DNA of 64,000 nt from Pseudomonas sp. FP2309 (GCF_030687575.1 NZ_CP117439.1:992001-1056000), one strand, 5' to 3'; shown: positions 26,316 to 37,713, counted from the stretch's first letter. Notes: a model not told the origin generated them from the sequence alone. Made by a program: numbers and translations.

Positions 26316-27680
26316 ATGAAAATAACCAAAAGTCTCTTGCACGTGGGTGTGCTTGGGCTGTCGATCCTGGCGAGTAACGTCATGGCGGCAGTGTCGGCGG
26401 ATGAAGCCGCCAAGCTGGGTACGTCCCTGACCCCAATGGGCGCGGAAATGGCCGGTAACGCGGCCGGCACCATTCCGAAATGGTCGCCGCTGCCGACCAA
26501 CGCCGGCGCGGTGGATGCCAAAGGTTTCCTCGCCAACCCTTACGCCAGTGAACAGCCGCAATTCACCATCACCGCGCAGAACGTCGAGCAGTACAAAGAC
26601 AAGCTGGCACCGGGGCAGTACGCGATGTTCAAGCGCTACCCCGAAACCTTCAAGATGCCGGTCTACCCGACCCATCGCGGCGCCACGGTGCCGGCCGATG
26701 TATTCGCCTCCATCAAGAAGAACGCCACCACCACCAACCTGGTGTCCGGCGGCAACGGCCTGGAGAACTTTGAAACCGCGGTGCCGTTCCCCATCCCGAA
26801 AAGCGGCGTGGAAGTGATCTGGAACCACATCACCCGTTATCGCGGGGGTAGCGTGACCCGTCTGGTGACCCAGGCTACGCCGCAAACCAACGGTTCCTAC
26901 AGCCTGGTGTACTTCCGTGACCAGTTTGTGTTCCGCGACAAGATGAAGGACTTCGACCCGAAAAATCCAGGCAACGTGCTGTTCTACTTCAAGCAGCAAG
27001 TGACCGCGCCAGCACGTCTGGCCGGTGGTGTGCTGTTGGTGCACGAAACTCTGGACCAGGTGAAGGAGCCGCGTTCGGCGTGGGTCTACAACGCCGGCCA
27101 GCGCCGTGTGCGCCGGGCGCCGCAAGTGTCCTACGACGGGCCGGGGACCGCCGCCGACGGCCTGCGTACGTCCGACAACCTCGACATGTACAACGGTGCA
27201 CCGGATCGCTACGACTGGAAGCTGGAAGGCAAGAAAGAAATCTACATCGCCGCCAACAGCTACAAGATCGATGATCCAAAGCTCAAGTACGCCGACATCA
27301 TCAAGGCCGGTCACATCAACCAGGACCTGACGCGCTACGAGCTGCGCCGCGTCTGGCACGTGGTCGCCACCTTGAAGGAAGGCCAGCGTCACATTTATGC
27401 CAAGCGTGACTTCTTCATCGACGAAGACACCTGGCAAGCCGCGGTGATCGATCACTACGACGGTCGTGGCCAACTGTGGCGCGTTGCCGAAGCCCATGCC
27501 GAGAACTACTACGACAAGCAAGTGCCGTGGTACGCCCTGGAAACCCTCTACGACCTGCAGTCCGGCCGCTACCTGGCCCTGGGCATGAAGAACGAAGAGA
27601 AACAGGCCTATGACTTTGGCTTCACCGCCTCCACCAGCGACTTCACGCCGGCTGCTCTACGTCAGGATGGTGTCCGCTAA
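26316..27680 (+). CDS. DUF1329-family periplasmic protein
   Basis: A 454-residue protein with a signal peptide (KSLLHVGVLGLSILASNVMA). The mature N-terminus AVSADEAAKLGTSLTPMGAEM is typical of DUF1329, a beta-rich fold likened to LolA/LolB-type lipid carriers. Later family blocks are GGNGLENFETAVPFPIPKSG and DLTRYELRRVWHVVATLK. It follows the DUF1302 gene by 30 bp and ends at a strong terminator, so the two form a bicistronic operon. Probable partner of the barrel in handling a hydrophobic substrate. Confidence 0.87.
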   Translation: MKITKSLLHVGVLGLSILASNVMAAVSADEAAKLGTSLTPMGAEMAGNAAGTIPKWSPLPTNAGAVDAKGFLANPYASEQPQFTITAQNVEQYKDKLAPGQYAMFKRYPETFKMPVYPTHRGATVPADVFASIKKNATTTNLVSGGNGLENFETAVPFPIPKSGVEVIWNHITRYRGGSVTRLVTQATPQTNGSYSLVYFRDQFVFRDKMKDFDPKNPGNVLFYFKQQVTAPARLAGGVLLVHETLDQVKEPRSAWVYNAGQRRVRRAPQVSYDGPGTAADGLRTSDNLDMYNGAPDRYDWKLEGKKEIYIAANSYKIDDPKLKYADIIKAGHINQDLTRYELRRVWHVVATLKEGQRHIYAKRDFFIDEDTWQAAVIDHYDGRGQLWRVAEAHAENYYDKQVPWYALETLYDLQSGRYLALGMKNEEKQAYDFGFTASTSDFTPAALRQDGVR

Positions 27681-27715
27681 GCTGCACTGATCGAGGCCGC
27701 ATCCTCGGTAAAGAC

Positions 27716-27740
27716 GCCCCGACTGGTTCGGGGCTTTTTT
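27716..27740 (+). terminator. Rho-independent terminator after DUF1329 gene
   Basis: GCCCCGA-CTGGT-TCGGGGC hairpin followed by six T. Confidence 0.95.
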
Positions 27741-27867
27741 ATGTATGAGATTTTTTGTCTCAGTTCTTTTTCAGGCAAATGTTGCAAAGATCTACAAACC
27801 CGCCGTGTTTACCGCTAGTCTGCGGACATCTGCAGTGCCGACAACAGCCTTCTACAAGAGCCCGGCG

Positions 27868-30597
27868 ATGACTGATCTGTCCCGAATCCAAGGGCCTGCC
27901 AGTGCGCTAATCCCGCCACTGGAAGCTCGCTTCTACAGGCCTCCATTGCCTGACGGCTACGTGCTGCGACCGCGGCTTTGCGAACGGCTGGGCGCGGGGC
28001 TGGAAGGACGACTGTTGCTGGTCAGTGCACCGGCGGGGTTCGGCAAAAGTTCGCTGGCGGTGGAGTTCTGCCAGAGCCTGCCGGCCCACTGGCAAAGCCT
28101 GTGGCTGGGCCTGAGCCCGCGAGACAGCGACCCCGGCCGTTTTCTTGAGCGGCTGCTCGAAGGTTTGCAGCAGTACTTCCCGCAACTCGGCGGCCAGTCC
28201 CTGGGCCTGCTGAAAATGCGCCAGCGTCATCAACCCTTCGCCTTTGAAGAATGGCTCGACGGTTTGCTCGATGAGTTGACGGTTCATCTGTCCATCCGCG
28301 CGCCGCTGTTGCTGGTGCTGGATGACTACCACCTGGCCCAGGGCCCGGTGCTTGACCGTTGCCTGCAATTTTTTCTCAACCATTTGCCCGACGGTCTGTT
28401 GGTGCTGGTGACCAGTCGCCAGCGCCCGGATTGGCATCTGGCGCGTTTGCGCCTGTCGCGGCATTTGCTCGAGTTGCACGAACACGACCTGCGCCTGACC
28501 CACGCCGAGTCCCTGGCGGTGCTGGACCGCCACAGCAGTTCCCTGAAGGGCGAAGCCCTCGACAACCTGATCCGCCGCAGCGAAGGCTGGGTGGCGGGCC
28601 TGCGCTTCTGGTTGCTGGCGGCGTCCGAAGCCGGTAACGAAGGCGCGCTGCCGCAGAACCTGCACGGTGGGGAAGGGCTGATTCGCGACTACCTGCTCGA
28701 AGAAGTGATCGACTGCCTGCCCCCCGAAGTGCAGGCCTTCCTGTTCGACACCGCGCCCCAGGAGCGTTTTTGCAGCGAACTGTGCGACGCCGTGCGCGAT
28801 GCTCACGACAGCGCCGAAATCCTGCGTTACCTGCAAGCCCATCAAGTGTTTCTGGTGCCCCTCGACGAGCAGGGCCATTGGTATCGCTATCACCACCTGT
28901 TTTCCGACCTGCTGCGCAGCCGGCGTGCCAGCAGCAACGTGTTACCGGCGGCCAGCCTGCACCTGCGCGCATGCCGTTGGTTCAATGCCCAGGGCCTGAT
29001 CGACGAGGCGGTGGAGCAGGCGTTGCGTGCCGGTCACCTCGATGTGGCGGCCAACCTGGTGCAGAACCTGTCCGAAGAACAACTGTTGGCCGAGCAAAAC
29101 GTCGGCATGCTGCTGCGCTGGAAAATGGACCTGCCCGACAGCCTGCTGATCAGCACGCCGCGCCTGATCGTGCTGTACAGCTGGGCGTTGGGGTTGGCGT
29201 GTCAGTTGGATGCGGCAGAAGAATTGGCCGGCTACCTCAGCCGCTTCCTGCCGGCGCCGTCGGCCACGGCACAAAAATCGATGCTGGCGCAGTGGCTGGC
29301 GCTTAGCGGGATTATTGCTCGGGGCCGCGGTGATCGTGAGTTGACCCAGCGCTATTGCGGCGAAGCACTGGAGAGCTTGCCGCAGCGGCGTTATGGTCAG
29401 CGGCTGGTATGCCTGTCGACCCTGTCCAATCTGGCCATCGCCGATGGCGATCTGTGGCGCGCCCGTGGCTTGAACCGCGAATCCCTGGAATTGGCGCAGC
29501 GCGTCGGCAACCCGCTGTTCGAAGCCTTGGCCCATTACGACCGCGCGCGGGCGCTACAGGCGCGTGGCGAGATCCTGCGTGCCCTCGACGAGGTGCGCCA
29601 GGGCCTGCAACGTTTGCAGGGCCTGGCGCCGCAGCGTCTGTATGCGGTGCGTGCGCGGCTGTTGCTTTACGAGGGGTATTTGCTGTTGGTGCGCAACCAG
29701 TCCGATGTCGGCATCGTAAATCTGCGCGCCGGGTTGGCCGAAGCGCGGGCCTGCCGAGATATCAGCGTGTTGATCGGCCACTGCGTGATCGCCAGCTTCG
29801 AAGGGCGACGCGGTGAATTCTCCAAAGCTTTCGCCGAGCTGGCGGAGGCCGAGCGTTTGATGCATATCTGGGATGTGCCGCCGATCTACTACCTGGCGAT
29901 GATCACCTTGATCAAATGCGAGTTGTGGCTGGCCCAGGGCCGCACGGACCTGGCCGATGCCTGGCTGACGCGCTTGGGCCAGACCTACAACGGCGACCAT
30001 GCCGCCGCCGCGCCAGAGTTTCACCCGCACTTGCCGCTTCATATCGGCTTGCAGCAGGCCGCGCTTGATGCCGTGCGCCATCAACCCGATGCGGCACTGC
30101 AAAGGCTAAAAGTGCTGGCGCAGCAGGCCCAAACCACTGGGCGTCAGATGATCGCCCTGATGGCGCTGACCCAGCAGGCGCAATTGCTGCTCGACGGCGG
30201 CCAGGAGGTCAAGGCACGTCCGATCTTTGCCCAGGCCCTGGAGGCCGGCGCCGGAGGGGCGTTGCAACCCTTCCAGCGTTTGCTGGAAAGCTACCCGGAC
30301 TGGACGCGCGAGCAATTGGGCAAAGAGCCCCATGGCCTGCCGAATCAGAGCCTGTTGGCGTTACTGCCGGCGGTCGCGGTGGTTGAGACGTCGTCTAACC
30401 AGGAGACACTGAGCGTGCGCGAACTGGCGGTCCTGCAACTGATCGCCCAAGGCTGCTCGAACCAGGAAATCAGCAACCGGTTGTTTATCTCCCTGCACAC
30501 GGTCAAGACTCACGCCAGCCATATCAACAGCAAACTCGGAGTGGAGCGGCGCACCCAGGCGGTGGCGCGGGCGCAGGAGTTGAGGCTGATTGGCTAG
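27868..30597 (+). CDS. MalT/LAL-type LuxR-family transcriptional regulator
   Basis: A 909-residue large ATP-binding regulator. After about 45 residues comes the Walker A motif SAPAGFGKSS (53-62), then a Walker B-like LLLVLDDYHL, a long helical TPR-like middle section, and a C-terminal LuxR helix-turn-helix: LSVRELAVLQLIAQGCSNQE, with SLHTVKTHASHINSKLGV as recognition part. Such proteins are inducer- and ATP-dependent activators. The ATG at 27868 follows AAGAG; the frame opens earlier at 27745, within the leader. Position next to the DUF1302/DUF1329 operon and the acyl-CoA ligase gene suggests it controls them. Confidence 0.9.
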   Translation: MTDLSRIQGPASALIPPLEARFYRPPLPDGYVLRPRLCERLGAGLEGRLLLVSAPAGFGKSSLAVEFCQSLPAHWQSLWLGLSPRDSDPGRFLERLLEGLQQYFPQLGGQSLGLLKMRQRHQPFAFEEWLDGLLDELTVHLSIRAPLLLVLDDYHLAQGPVLDRCLQFFLNHLPDGLLVLVTSRQRPDWHLARLRLSRHLLELHEHDLRLTHAESLAVLDRHSSSLKGEALDNLIRRSEGWVAGLRFWLLAASEAGNEGALPQNLHGGEGLIRDYLLEEVIDCLPPEVQAFLFDTAPQERFCSELCDAVRDAHDSAEILRYLQAHQVFLVPLDEQGHWYRYHHLFSDLLRSRRASSNVLPAASLHLRACRWFNAQGLIDEAVEQALRAGHLDVAANLVQNLSEEQLLAEQNVGMLLRWKMDLPDSLLISTPRLIVLYSWALGLACQLDAAEELAGYLSRFLPAPSATAQKSMLAQWLALSGIIARGRGDRELTQRYCGEALESLPQRRYGQRLVCLSTLSNLAIADGDLWRARGLNRESLELAQRVGNPLFEALAHYDRARALQARGEILRALDEVRQGLQRLQGLAPQRLYAVRARLLLYEGYLLLVRNQSDVGIVNLRAGLAEARACRDISVLIGHCVIASFEGRRGEFSKAFAELAEAERLMHIWDVPPIYYLAMITLIKCELWLAQGRTDLADAWLTRLGQTYNGDHAAAAPEFHPHLPLHIGLQQAALDAVRHQPDAALQRLKVLAQQAQTTGRQMIALMALTQQAQLLLDGGQEVKARPIFAQALEAGAGGALQPFQRLLESYPDWTREQLGKEPHGLPNQSLLALLPAVAVVETSSNQETLSVRELAVLQLIAQGCSNQEISNRLFISLHTVKTHASHINSKLGVERRTQAVARAQELRLIG

Positions 30598-30684
30598 CGC
30601 TTGAGGTGTGGTTGCGAGCGCGCCCGTTCTGTTTTAATGGCGCCTTTACACCCGCGTCATTCCATCTGCACCCGAGGACCGCCC

Positions 30685-31329
30685 ATGCAACCCGCAGCAC
30701 CCATCCTCATCCGCGAGACCTTCCCGGTCGGCCCCCTGCAATGCAACTGCACCATCATCGGCGACCCCATCACCAAGAAAGCCATCGTGGTTGACCCGGG
30801 CGGCAATCACGAGCTGATCCTGGCGCGCCTCGACGCCCTGGGCTTGAAGGTGGTGAGCATCATCCATACCCACGCTCACCTTGATCACTTCCTTGCGTCA
30901 GGCCAGTTGAAAGAAAAAACCGGTGCGACCTTGCACCTGCACAAGGACGATCAGTTTCTTTGGGACAACCTTGAAATGCAGTGCCAGATGTTTCGCGTGC
31001 CGTATACCCCGGTACCATCGCCGGACCGCTGGCTTGAAGATGACGAAGCGCTGGCCTGCGGCTGTGGCGTCGCATTGCACACACCCGGCCATACGCCTGG
31101 CTCGATGAGCTTCTGGTTTGCCGATGCCAAGCTGCTGATCGCCGGCGACACCCTGTTTCGACGTGGCGTGGGACGCACGGATTTGTGGGGCGGGGACCAG
31201 GCCACTATCGTGCGATCTATCAAGCAGCGCCTGTATACCCTGGATGAGGGCGCGACCGTGGTGACAGGACACGGTCCGGATACGTGTCTGGGCGATGAAA
31301 TGCGCGAGAACCCTTTCGTACGCGCGTGA
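30685..31329 (+). CDS. MBL-fold hydrolase, glyoxalase II-like
   Basis: A 214-residue metallo-beta-lactamase-fold protein starting at the ATG at 30685 behind GAGGA. The metal-binding motif is HTHAHLDH, with further ligands in HTPGHTPGS, AGDTLFRRGVGRTDL and VTGHGPDT. It resembles the YcbL-type group of small glyoxalase II-like hydrolases that cleave glutathione thioesters; the true substrate is not shown. It follows the LuxR gene by 87 bp. Confidence 0.87.
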   Translation: MQPAAPILIRETFPVGPLQCNCTIIGDPITKKAIVVDPGGNHELILARLDALGLKVVSIIHTHAHLDHFLASGQLKEKTGATLHLHKDDQFLWDNLEMQCQMFRVPYTPVPSPDRWLEDDEALACGCGVALHTPGHTPGSMSFWFADAKLLIAGDTLFRRGVGRTDLWGGDQATIVRSIKQRLYTLDEGATVVTGHGPDTCLGDEMRENPFVRA

Positions 31330-31446
31330 GGGGGATAGTTGGTGACGTGCTGTCGCAAAACTCAGGCAGCGTTCAGCCTGCGTCTGCTACGGTTTCTGTA
31401 GCAACGCAAGCCCCGCATGTTTTGTTACAGCTTGGGGCGCCCCTGC

Positions 31447-31475
31447 GGAATTTTTGCAGGTTGTCGCGTTCCAAA
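31447..31475 (+). promoter_or_regulatory. Possible AlgU (sigma-22/RpoE-type) promoter
   Basis: GGAATTT at 31447-31453 and TCCAA at 31470-31474 are spaced 16 bp apart, close to the extracytoplasmic-stress consensus GGAACTT...TCNAA. It lies 64 bp before an OmpA-type lipoprotein gene, a class often under envelope-stress control. One mismatch in the -35; unproven. Confidence 0.35.
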
Positions 31476-31538
31476 CTCGGCACAGGTCCATTGCCAATGT
31501 CCTTTGCACCTCAGAATGCAAAAGTAGGAGCTCCCTTA

Positions 31539-32312
31539 ATGTTCACTCCGCGTCGTCTGCTTGTTGTCGCCACCGCCGTAGCCCTGTTGTCCGGCTGCGC
31601 TTCACCTAATCCTTATGACGGCAGCAGCCAGGGGCAGGCGAATAATGAATCCAGCGGTATGAGCAAGACCGCCAAGTACGGCGGCCTCGGCGCCCTGGCC
31701 GGTGCATTGGCCGGTGCGGCCATCGACCATAACAACCGTGGCAAGGGGGCGCTGATCGGCGCTGTTGTTGCCGGTGCCGGTGCTGCCGGCTACGGTTACT
31801 ACGCGGACCAGCAAGAGAAAAAGCTGCGCGAAAGCATGGCCAACACCGGGGTTGAAGTGCAGCGCCAGGGCGATCAGATCAAGCTGATCATGCCGGGTAA
31901 CATCACCTTCGCCACCAACTCGGACGCGATCTCCAGCAGCTTCTATCAGCCGTTGAACAACCTGGCCAACTCGCTCAAGCAATTCAACCAGAACACCATC
32001 CAGATCGTTGGCTACACCGACAGCACCGGCAGCCGGCAGTTGAACATGGACCTGTCTCAGCGTCGTGCGCAGAGCGTGGCCAACTACCTGACCTCCCAGG
32101 GCGTCAACGGTGCCAACCTGAGTGCGCGCGGCGCCGGCCCGGATAATCCCATCGCCAGCAACGCCGACGTCAACGGCCGCGCCCAGAACCGTCGCGTCGA
32201 GGTCAACCTCGGCCCCATCCCTGGTCAACAATATGGCCAACCGGCGGGTCAGCAGCAGGCGCCTCAGCAAAACAACCAGTTCCAGGGCAACCCGTACCAG
32301 CAGTACCAATAA
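31539..32312 (+). CDS. OmpA-family lipoprotein with glycine zipper
   Basis: A 257-residue outer-membrane lipoprotein similar in layout to YiaD. The signal peptide ends in LLSGC (Cys20). A glycine-zipper segment (YGGLGALAGALAGAAI, then GALIGAVVAGAGAAGYG) occupies about 46-88. The OmpA-like peptidoglycan-binding domain follows, with ITFATNSDAI, IVGYTDSTGSRQLNMDLSQR and the NRRVEV end. The C-terminus is a Gln/Pro-rich tail. The ATG at 31539 follows TAGGAG. It links outer membrane to cell wall. Confidence 0.9.
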   Translation: MFTPRRLLVVATAVALLSGCASPNPYDGSSQGQANNESSGMSKTAKYGGLGALAGALAGAAIDHNNRGKGALIGAVVAGAGAAGYGYYADQQEKKLRESMANTGVEVQRQGDQIKLIMPGNITFATNSDAISSSFYQPLNNLANSLKQFNQNTIQIVGYTDSTGSRQLNMDLSQRRAQSVANYLTSQGVNGANLSARGAGPDNPIASNADVNGRAQNRRVEVNLGPIPGQQYGQPAGQQQAPQQNNQFQGNPYQQYQ

Positions 32313-32324
32313 ATCCCGCCCACT

Positions 32325-32364
32325 AAAAAGGGCGCCGTGCAAGTCATGCACGGCGCCCTTTTTT
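32325..32364. terminator. Bidirectional terminator between ompA-like gene and dolP
   Basis: Long hairpin with GGGCGCCGTGCA and TGCACGGCGCCC arms around AGTCA, A-run before and T-run after; suits both convergent genes. Confidence 0.95.
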
Positions 32365-32380
32365 GTGGCTGTCGCTTACA

Positions 32381-34015
<1,635 letters not shown>

Positions 34016-34016
<1 letters not shown>

Positions 34017-35827
34017 CAGCGCGGCGTGTCCGGCAGGCGTTGGATCTCGCCACCGACGAATTTCGCCCATGGCATCTGACGATCAACGCGCTGGTTACCA
34101 CTGACGCCCAAGTTGCCCGAAAGGCCGTCTATCCGCGTATCCGGCAATGCCTTGAGTTGACCCAGGCGCGGTGCCAGGCGGTACGCGTCGACACCCATCG
34201 CATACAGGCGACCGAGGCTGCCATTGGCCTGAGGCCATTGGGCCGCAACCTGGTTACGCAGCGGGTCGGTGGTGTTGAGCAGCCAAGGGGTTTCACAGAA
34301 CATCACGTTGGTCATGTCCAGGTACTGGTTCTTGTCGCCGCTGGCACTGAACACGTGGGAGGTCGCGTACACCGGTACGTCACCGGCGTATTGGAAGTTC
34401 AGGGTCGGCTTGATCTGTTGAGCCAGTTGCGGAGTAACGGCCAGGAAGATGAATTCGATGTCCTGACGACGCGACGGTTGCGCGGCTACGTCAGTGCCCA
34501 CGGTGTTTTGCAGGCTCTTGGCGCGACCTTCGCTTTTACGCAGTTGGAACAGGTCGGCAATCTGCTGGGCCAGGGCGACCGGCTGATCGACATACTCGAC
34601 GCCGACCACGGTACCGCCATTGGCTTCCCAATCCTGGCGGAAGGCCTTGTAGACACGCTCGCCCCATTCGCCACGCGGCACCATCGCGGCTGCGCGGTGC
34701 AGGCCATCGGCACGGGCACGGCGCGAGACTTCGCGGGCTTCGTCTTCTGCTGCCAGGCCGAACTGGAACAGTTGCGCCGGGCTTTGATCAGTCTCGCTGT
34801 AGTTCAGCGCCAGGGTGGTGATAGGCAACTGAGGGCGCGCACTGAGTTGTTTGACCAGCGGCTTCTCCAGCGGGCCGACCACCAACTGCACGCCGGCGGC
34901 CTGGGCCTTGGCGTAGAAGTCGTCGATGGAGGTCACGCGCGAGCTGTCGTAGAACTCGATGACCGGCGGCTTCTGTCCAGCTTGTTCAGCCTGGTAGTGA
35001 GCCGCCATGAAACCTTCGCGCAACGCTTTGCCGACAGCGGCCAGCGGGCCTTCTTGTGGCAGCAGCAGTGCGATTTTGGTCAGGGGCTGGCTGGCCAGTT
35101 CCTTGAGTTTGATCAGCGGTGTCGGCAGTTGCAGCGCAGCCGGATGGGCCGGGTTCTGCGCGCGCCAGGTGTCGATCGCCGCCTGTTGCTGTTCCAGGGT
35201 GCCGGCGCCTTTGACTGCCTGAGCCAGGGTGATCCAGCCGTCCAGGACCGGGCTGCCGGTGGCCTGTAGCTGTTCAGCAGGCAGCGCGGCAATCAAAGCC
35301 CAGATGGCGTCGTGGTTGCTTTTGGCCGCATCGCCGGTGAGCAAGGGCGCCATGGCGACACGCTCGCGGGCAGCGGCCAGGGTCTGGCCATCGGCTTCAT
35401 AAGCGCGGGCATGTACGCTGCCGGTGCGCAGTTGCTGTTCCGGCGGCAACTCCTTGAGGCTTTGCAGGCTCGGGTGGTTCAACGCCGTCAACGCTGCCTT
35501 GGGCTGGTTGCGTGCCATGGCGAGTTCGGCGGCCAGGGTGCTGGCAAACACTTGCGCCGCGGGCTTGAGGGCATCCAGGGGCACCTGCGCAAGAATTTGC
35601 GACGAGCGGCCAGGGTTGTTCTGTTTGTAGGCCATGTCAGCCGCACTCAGGCGCAGTAATGCGGCCTTTTCCGGCGTTTTGGCGGTAGTGGCCTGTTCGA
35701 GCAGTTGCTCGATACTGGCGTCCGGGGTCCGTGGAAGGTCGCCAAGGCTGGACGAGGGCGAGCTGGCGCAAGCGGCCAGTAAGGCAGCGAGGCAGAGGGC
35801 GGAGAGCAGCCGCAGGCAAGCGATCAT
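34016..35827 (-). CDS. lpoA: Penicillin-binding-protein activator lipoprotein LpoA
   Basis: A 603-residue outer-membrane lipoprotein (LAALLAAC lipobox) that reaches through the periplasm to stimulate PBP1a transpeptidase. The N-terminal half is helical and TPR-like (ASIEQLLEQATTAKTPEKAALLRLSA...). The C-terminal half is a periplasmic-binding-protein fold (ALLLPQEGPLAAVGKALREG, VVGPLEKPLVKQL). The ATG at 35827 follows AGGA; a TTG at 35851 is in frame but less likely. Coupled to yraN. It is divergent from rsmI. Confidence 0.92.
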
Positions 35828-36036
35828 GTAAGTGTTCCTGATACCGATCAAATTAGCGTGGAATTGTACCCAAGCACTGGCCCAGGCGCGATGTTACTGG
35901 CGTGAAACCGTCGATTTAGGTCGTGCAATTGTTGCTTTTATTTCTCAGCGGTCGATAAGGCATCGGCCGTGATGGCATATTTTCAAGGCGCCTACGCGCT
36001 ACAATGTGGCTTTTGCCAACCATCGAGGTGTGCGTT

Positions 36037-36909
36037 TTGACTGCTCCAGGTCCTTTGAATTCCACTGCAGGCTCGCTTTTTGTCGTGGCGACGCCCATTG
36101 GCAACCTGGACGACATCAGTGCCCGCGCGCTGAAGGTGTTGCGTGACGTCAAGTTGATCGCTGCCGAAGATACCCGGCACTCCCAGCGATTGATGCAGCA
36201 TTTTGGTATCAGTACGCCACTCGCCGCCTGTCACGAGCACAATGAACGCGAAGAAGGCAGTCGTTTTATCCTGCGCCTGCTGGCTGGTGACGATGTGGCG
36301 TTGATTTCCGATGCGGGCACGCCGCTGATCTCCGATCCCGGCTATCACTTGGTTCGCCAGGCGCGGGCTGCAGGCATCAATGTAGTGCCTGTTCCGGGGG
36401 CGTGCGCGTTGATTGCTGCGCTGTCGGCGGCAGGGCTGCCGTCTGATCGGTTTATTTTCGAAGGTTTTCTGCCGGCCAAGGCGGTTGGGCGTCGCGCGCG
36501 TCTTCAAGCTGTGAAGGAAGAACCGCGCACATTGATCTTTTACGAGGCGCCACACCGCATCCTGGAATGTCTGCAGGACATGGAGCTGGTGTTCGGCGGC
36601 GAGCGTCTGGCGTTGTTGGCACGTGAGTTGACCAAAACCTTTGAGACCCTCAAGGGGCTGCCGCTGCAAGAACTGCGCGCGTTTGTCGAGGGCGACAGTA
36701 ATCAGCAGCGCGGTGAATGCGTGGTGCTGGTAGCAGGCTGGACGGCGCCGGAAGCTGAAGACGCGGTCGGCAGCGAAGCCATGCGTGTCCTGGACCTGCT
36801 GCTCAAAGAGATGCCCCTCAAGCGTGCGGCGGCCCTCGCGGCGGAAATTACCGGCGTGCGCAAGAATGTGTTGTATCAGGTGGCGCTGGATAAACAGAAC
36901 GCCGAATAG
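36037..36909 (+). CDS. rsmI: 16S rRNA (cytidine1402-2'-O)-methyltransferase
   Basis: A 290-residue tetrapyrrole-methylase-fold enzyme that 2'-O-methylates C1402 of 16S rRNA. Motifs: LFVVATPIGNLDDISARAL, IAAEDTRHSQRLM, ALISDAGTPLISDPGY, and PVPGACALIAALSAAGLPSD. I favour the TTG start at 36037, giving MTAPGPLNSTAG, because GAGGTG lies 6 nt upstream. The in-frame ATG at 36004 overlaps a -10-like TACAAT (35999-36004), so it is probably promoter sequence. rnpB follows about 100 bp downstream. Confidence 0.9.
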   Translation: MTAPGPLNSTAGSLFVVATPIGNLDDISARALKVLRDVKLIAAEDTRHSQRLMQHFGISTPLAACHEHNEREEGSRFILRLLAGDDVALISDAGTPLISDPGYHLVRQARAAGINVVPVPGACALIAALSAAGLPSDRFIFEGFLPAKAVGRRARLQAVKEEPRTLIFYEAPHRILECLQDMELVFGGERLALLARELTKTFETLKGLPLQELRAFVEGDSNQQRGECVVLVAGWTAPEAEDAVGSEAMRVLDLLLKEMPLKRAAALAAEITGVRKNVLYQVALDKQNAE

Positions 36910-36967
36910 TTCCGGGGTTATAGCGGTATTGCGTCTAAGCGTGATGGCAATGCTGCACTTTTAATAC

Positions 36968-36996
36968 TTGTCCTGAGGCCGCCGTGCCGTTAACCT
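36968..36996 (+). promoter_or_regulatory. Putative rnpB promoter
   Basis: TTGTCC (36968-36973) and TAACCT (36991-36996) at 17-bp spacing, about 9 bases before the mature 5' end of RNase P RNA. Confidence 0.45.
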
Positions 36997-37005
36997 GCGC
37001 GGCGG

Positions 37006-37360
37006 AGAGTCGATTGGACAGTCGCTGCCCTCTATGAAAATTAGGGGGGGGAGGAAAGTCCGGGCTCCATAGGGCGAAGTGCCAGGTAATGCCTGGGAGG
37101 CGTGAGCCTACGGAAAGTGCCACAGAAAATAACCGCCTAAGCACTTCGGTGCCGGTAAGGGTGAAAAGGTGCGGTAAGAGCGCACCGCACGTCTGGCAAC
37201 AGTTCGTGGCTAGGTAAACCCCACTTGGAGCAAGACCAAATAGGGTCCCAAGGCGTGGCCCGCGCTGGGACCGGGTAGGTTGCTAAAGATGTCCAGTGAT
37301 GGCCATCGTAGACGAATGACTGTTCAAGACAGAACCCGGCTTACAGATCGACTCTCCACC
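37006..37360 (+). ncRNA. rnpB: RNase P RNA, type A
   Basis: Catalytic RNA of RNase P, which removes 5' leaders from tRNA precursors. The 5' end AGAGTCGAT pairs with ATCGACTCT at 37347-37355 to form the terminal P1 helix. The conserved GAGGAAAGTCCGGGCTCC (near 37050) and the 3' CAGAACCCGGCTTACAGATC are diagnostic of bacterial type A RNase P RNA. Its place between rsmI and mraZ is the pseudomonad one. Confidence 0.97.
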
Positions 37361-37367
37361 TTTTTCC

Positions 37368-37390
37368 TTCTGCTCGAGTCTCGGGCAGAA
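37368..37390 (+). terminator. Hairpin just 3' of rnpB
   Basis: TTCTGC (37368-37373) and GCAGAA (37385-37390) enclose CGAG and CTCG. The T-run lies before, not after, so this may define the 3' end of precursor RNase P RNA by processing rather than be a classic terminator. The bases from 37391 to 37609 are AT-rich with no gene seen. Confidence 0.5.
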
Positions 37391-37609
37391 ACCCGGTAGT
37401 AACGCAAGAATCCCTCCCTGCCAAATCATTGGCAGATGCATCTTCGTAATACCAAAAAAATCTTACTCTTAATAAATCACTTTAACTTTGAGTCGTAGCG
37501 CTTTGAGCTGCTTGCGCTTGCTGGGTCAAAAACATCGCGGAACTCTGGTTTCTCCTCCCTTTACGCTCCTAAATCTCCGTTCTGTAAGGCTTTTCCTTGA
37601 ATCCGTGCC

Positions 37610-37672
37610 TTGACGGTGTGGTGGGCGCATTCCTATAGTGTGCGCAAGTGGCGGAAAGTGGCACAAAGTGGG
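37610..37672 (+). promoter_or_regulatory. dcw cluster promoter with MraZ operator repeats
   Basis: TTGACG (37610-37615) and TATAGT (37634-37639) at 18-bp spacing form a strong sigma-70-like promoter. Just downstream, GTGGC, GTGGC and GTGGG (37648, 37658, 37668) occur at exact 10-bp steps with 5-bp spacers, the known layout of MraZ binding boxes. MraZ would therefore repress its own operon here. Confidence 0.85.
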
Positions 37673-37713
37673 TTTTTTGAACGTAAAACGCTAAAAATTG
37701 GAGAAACGCATCT

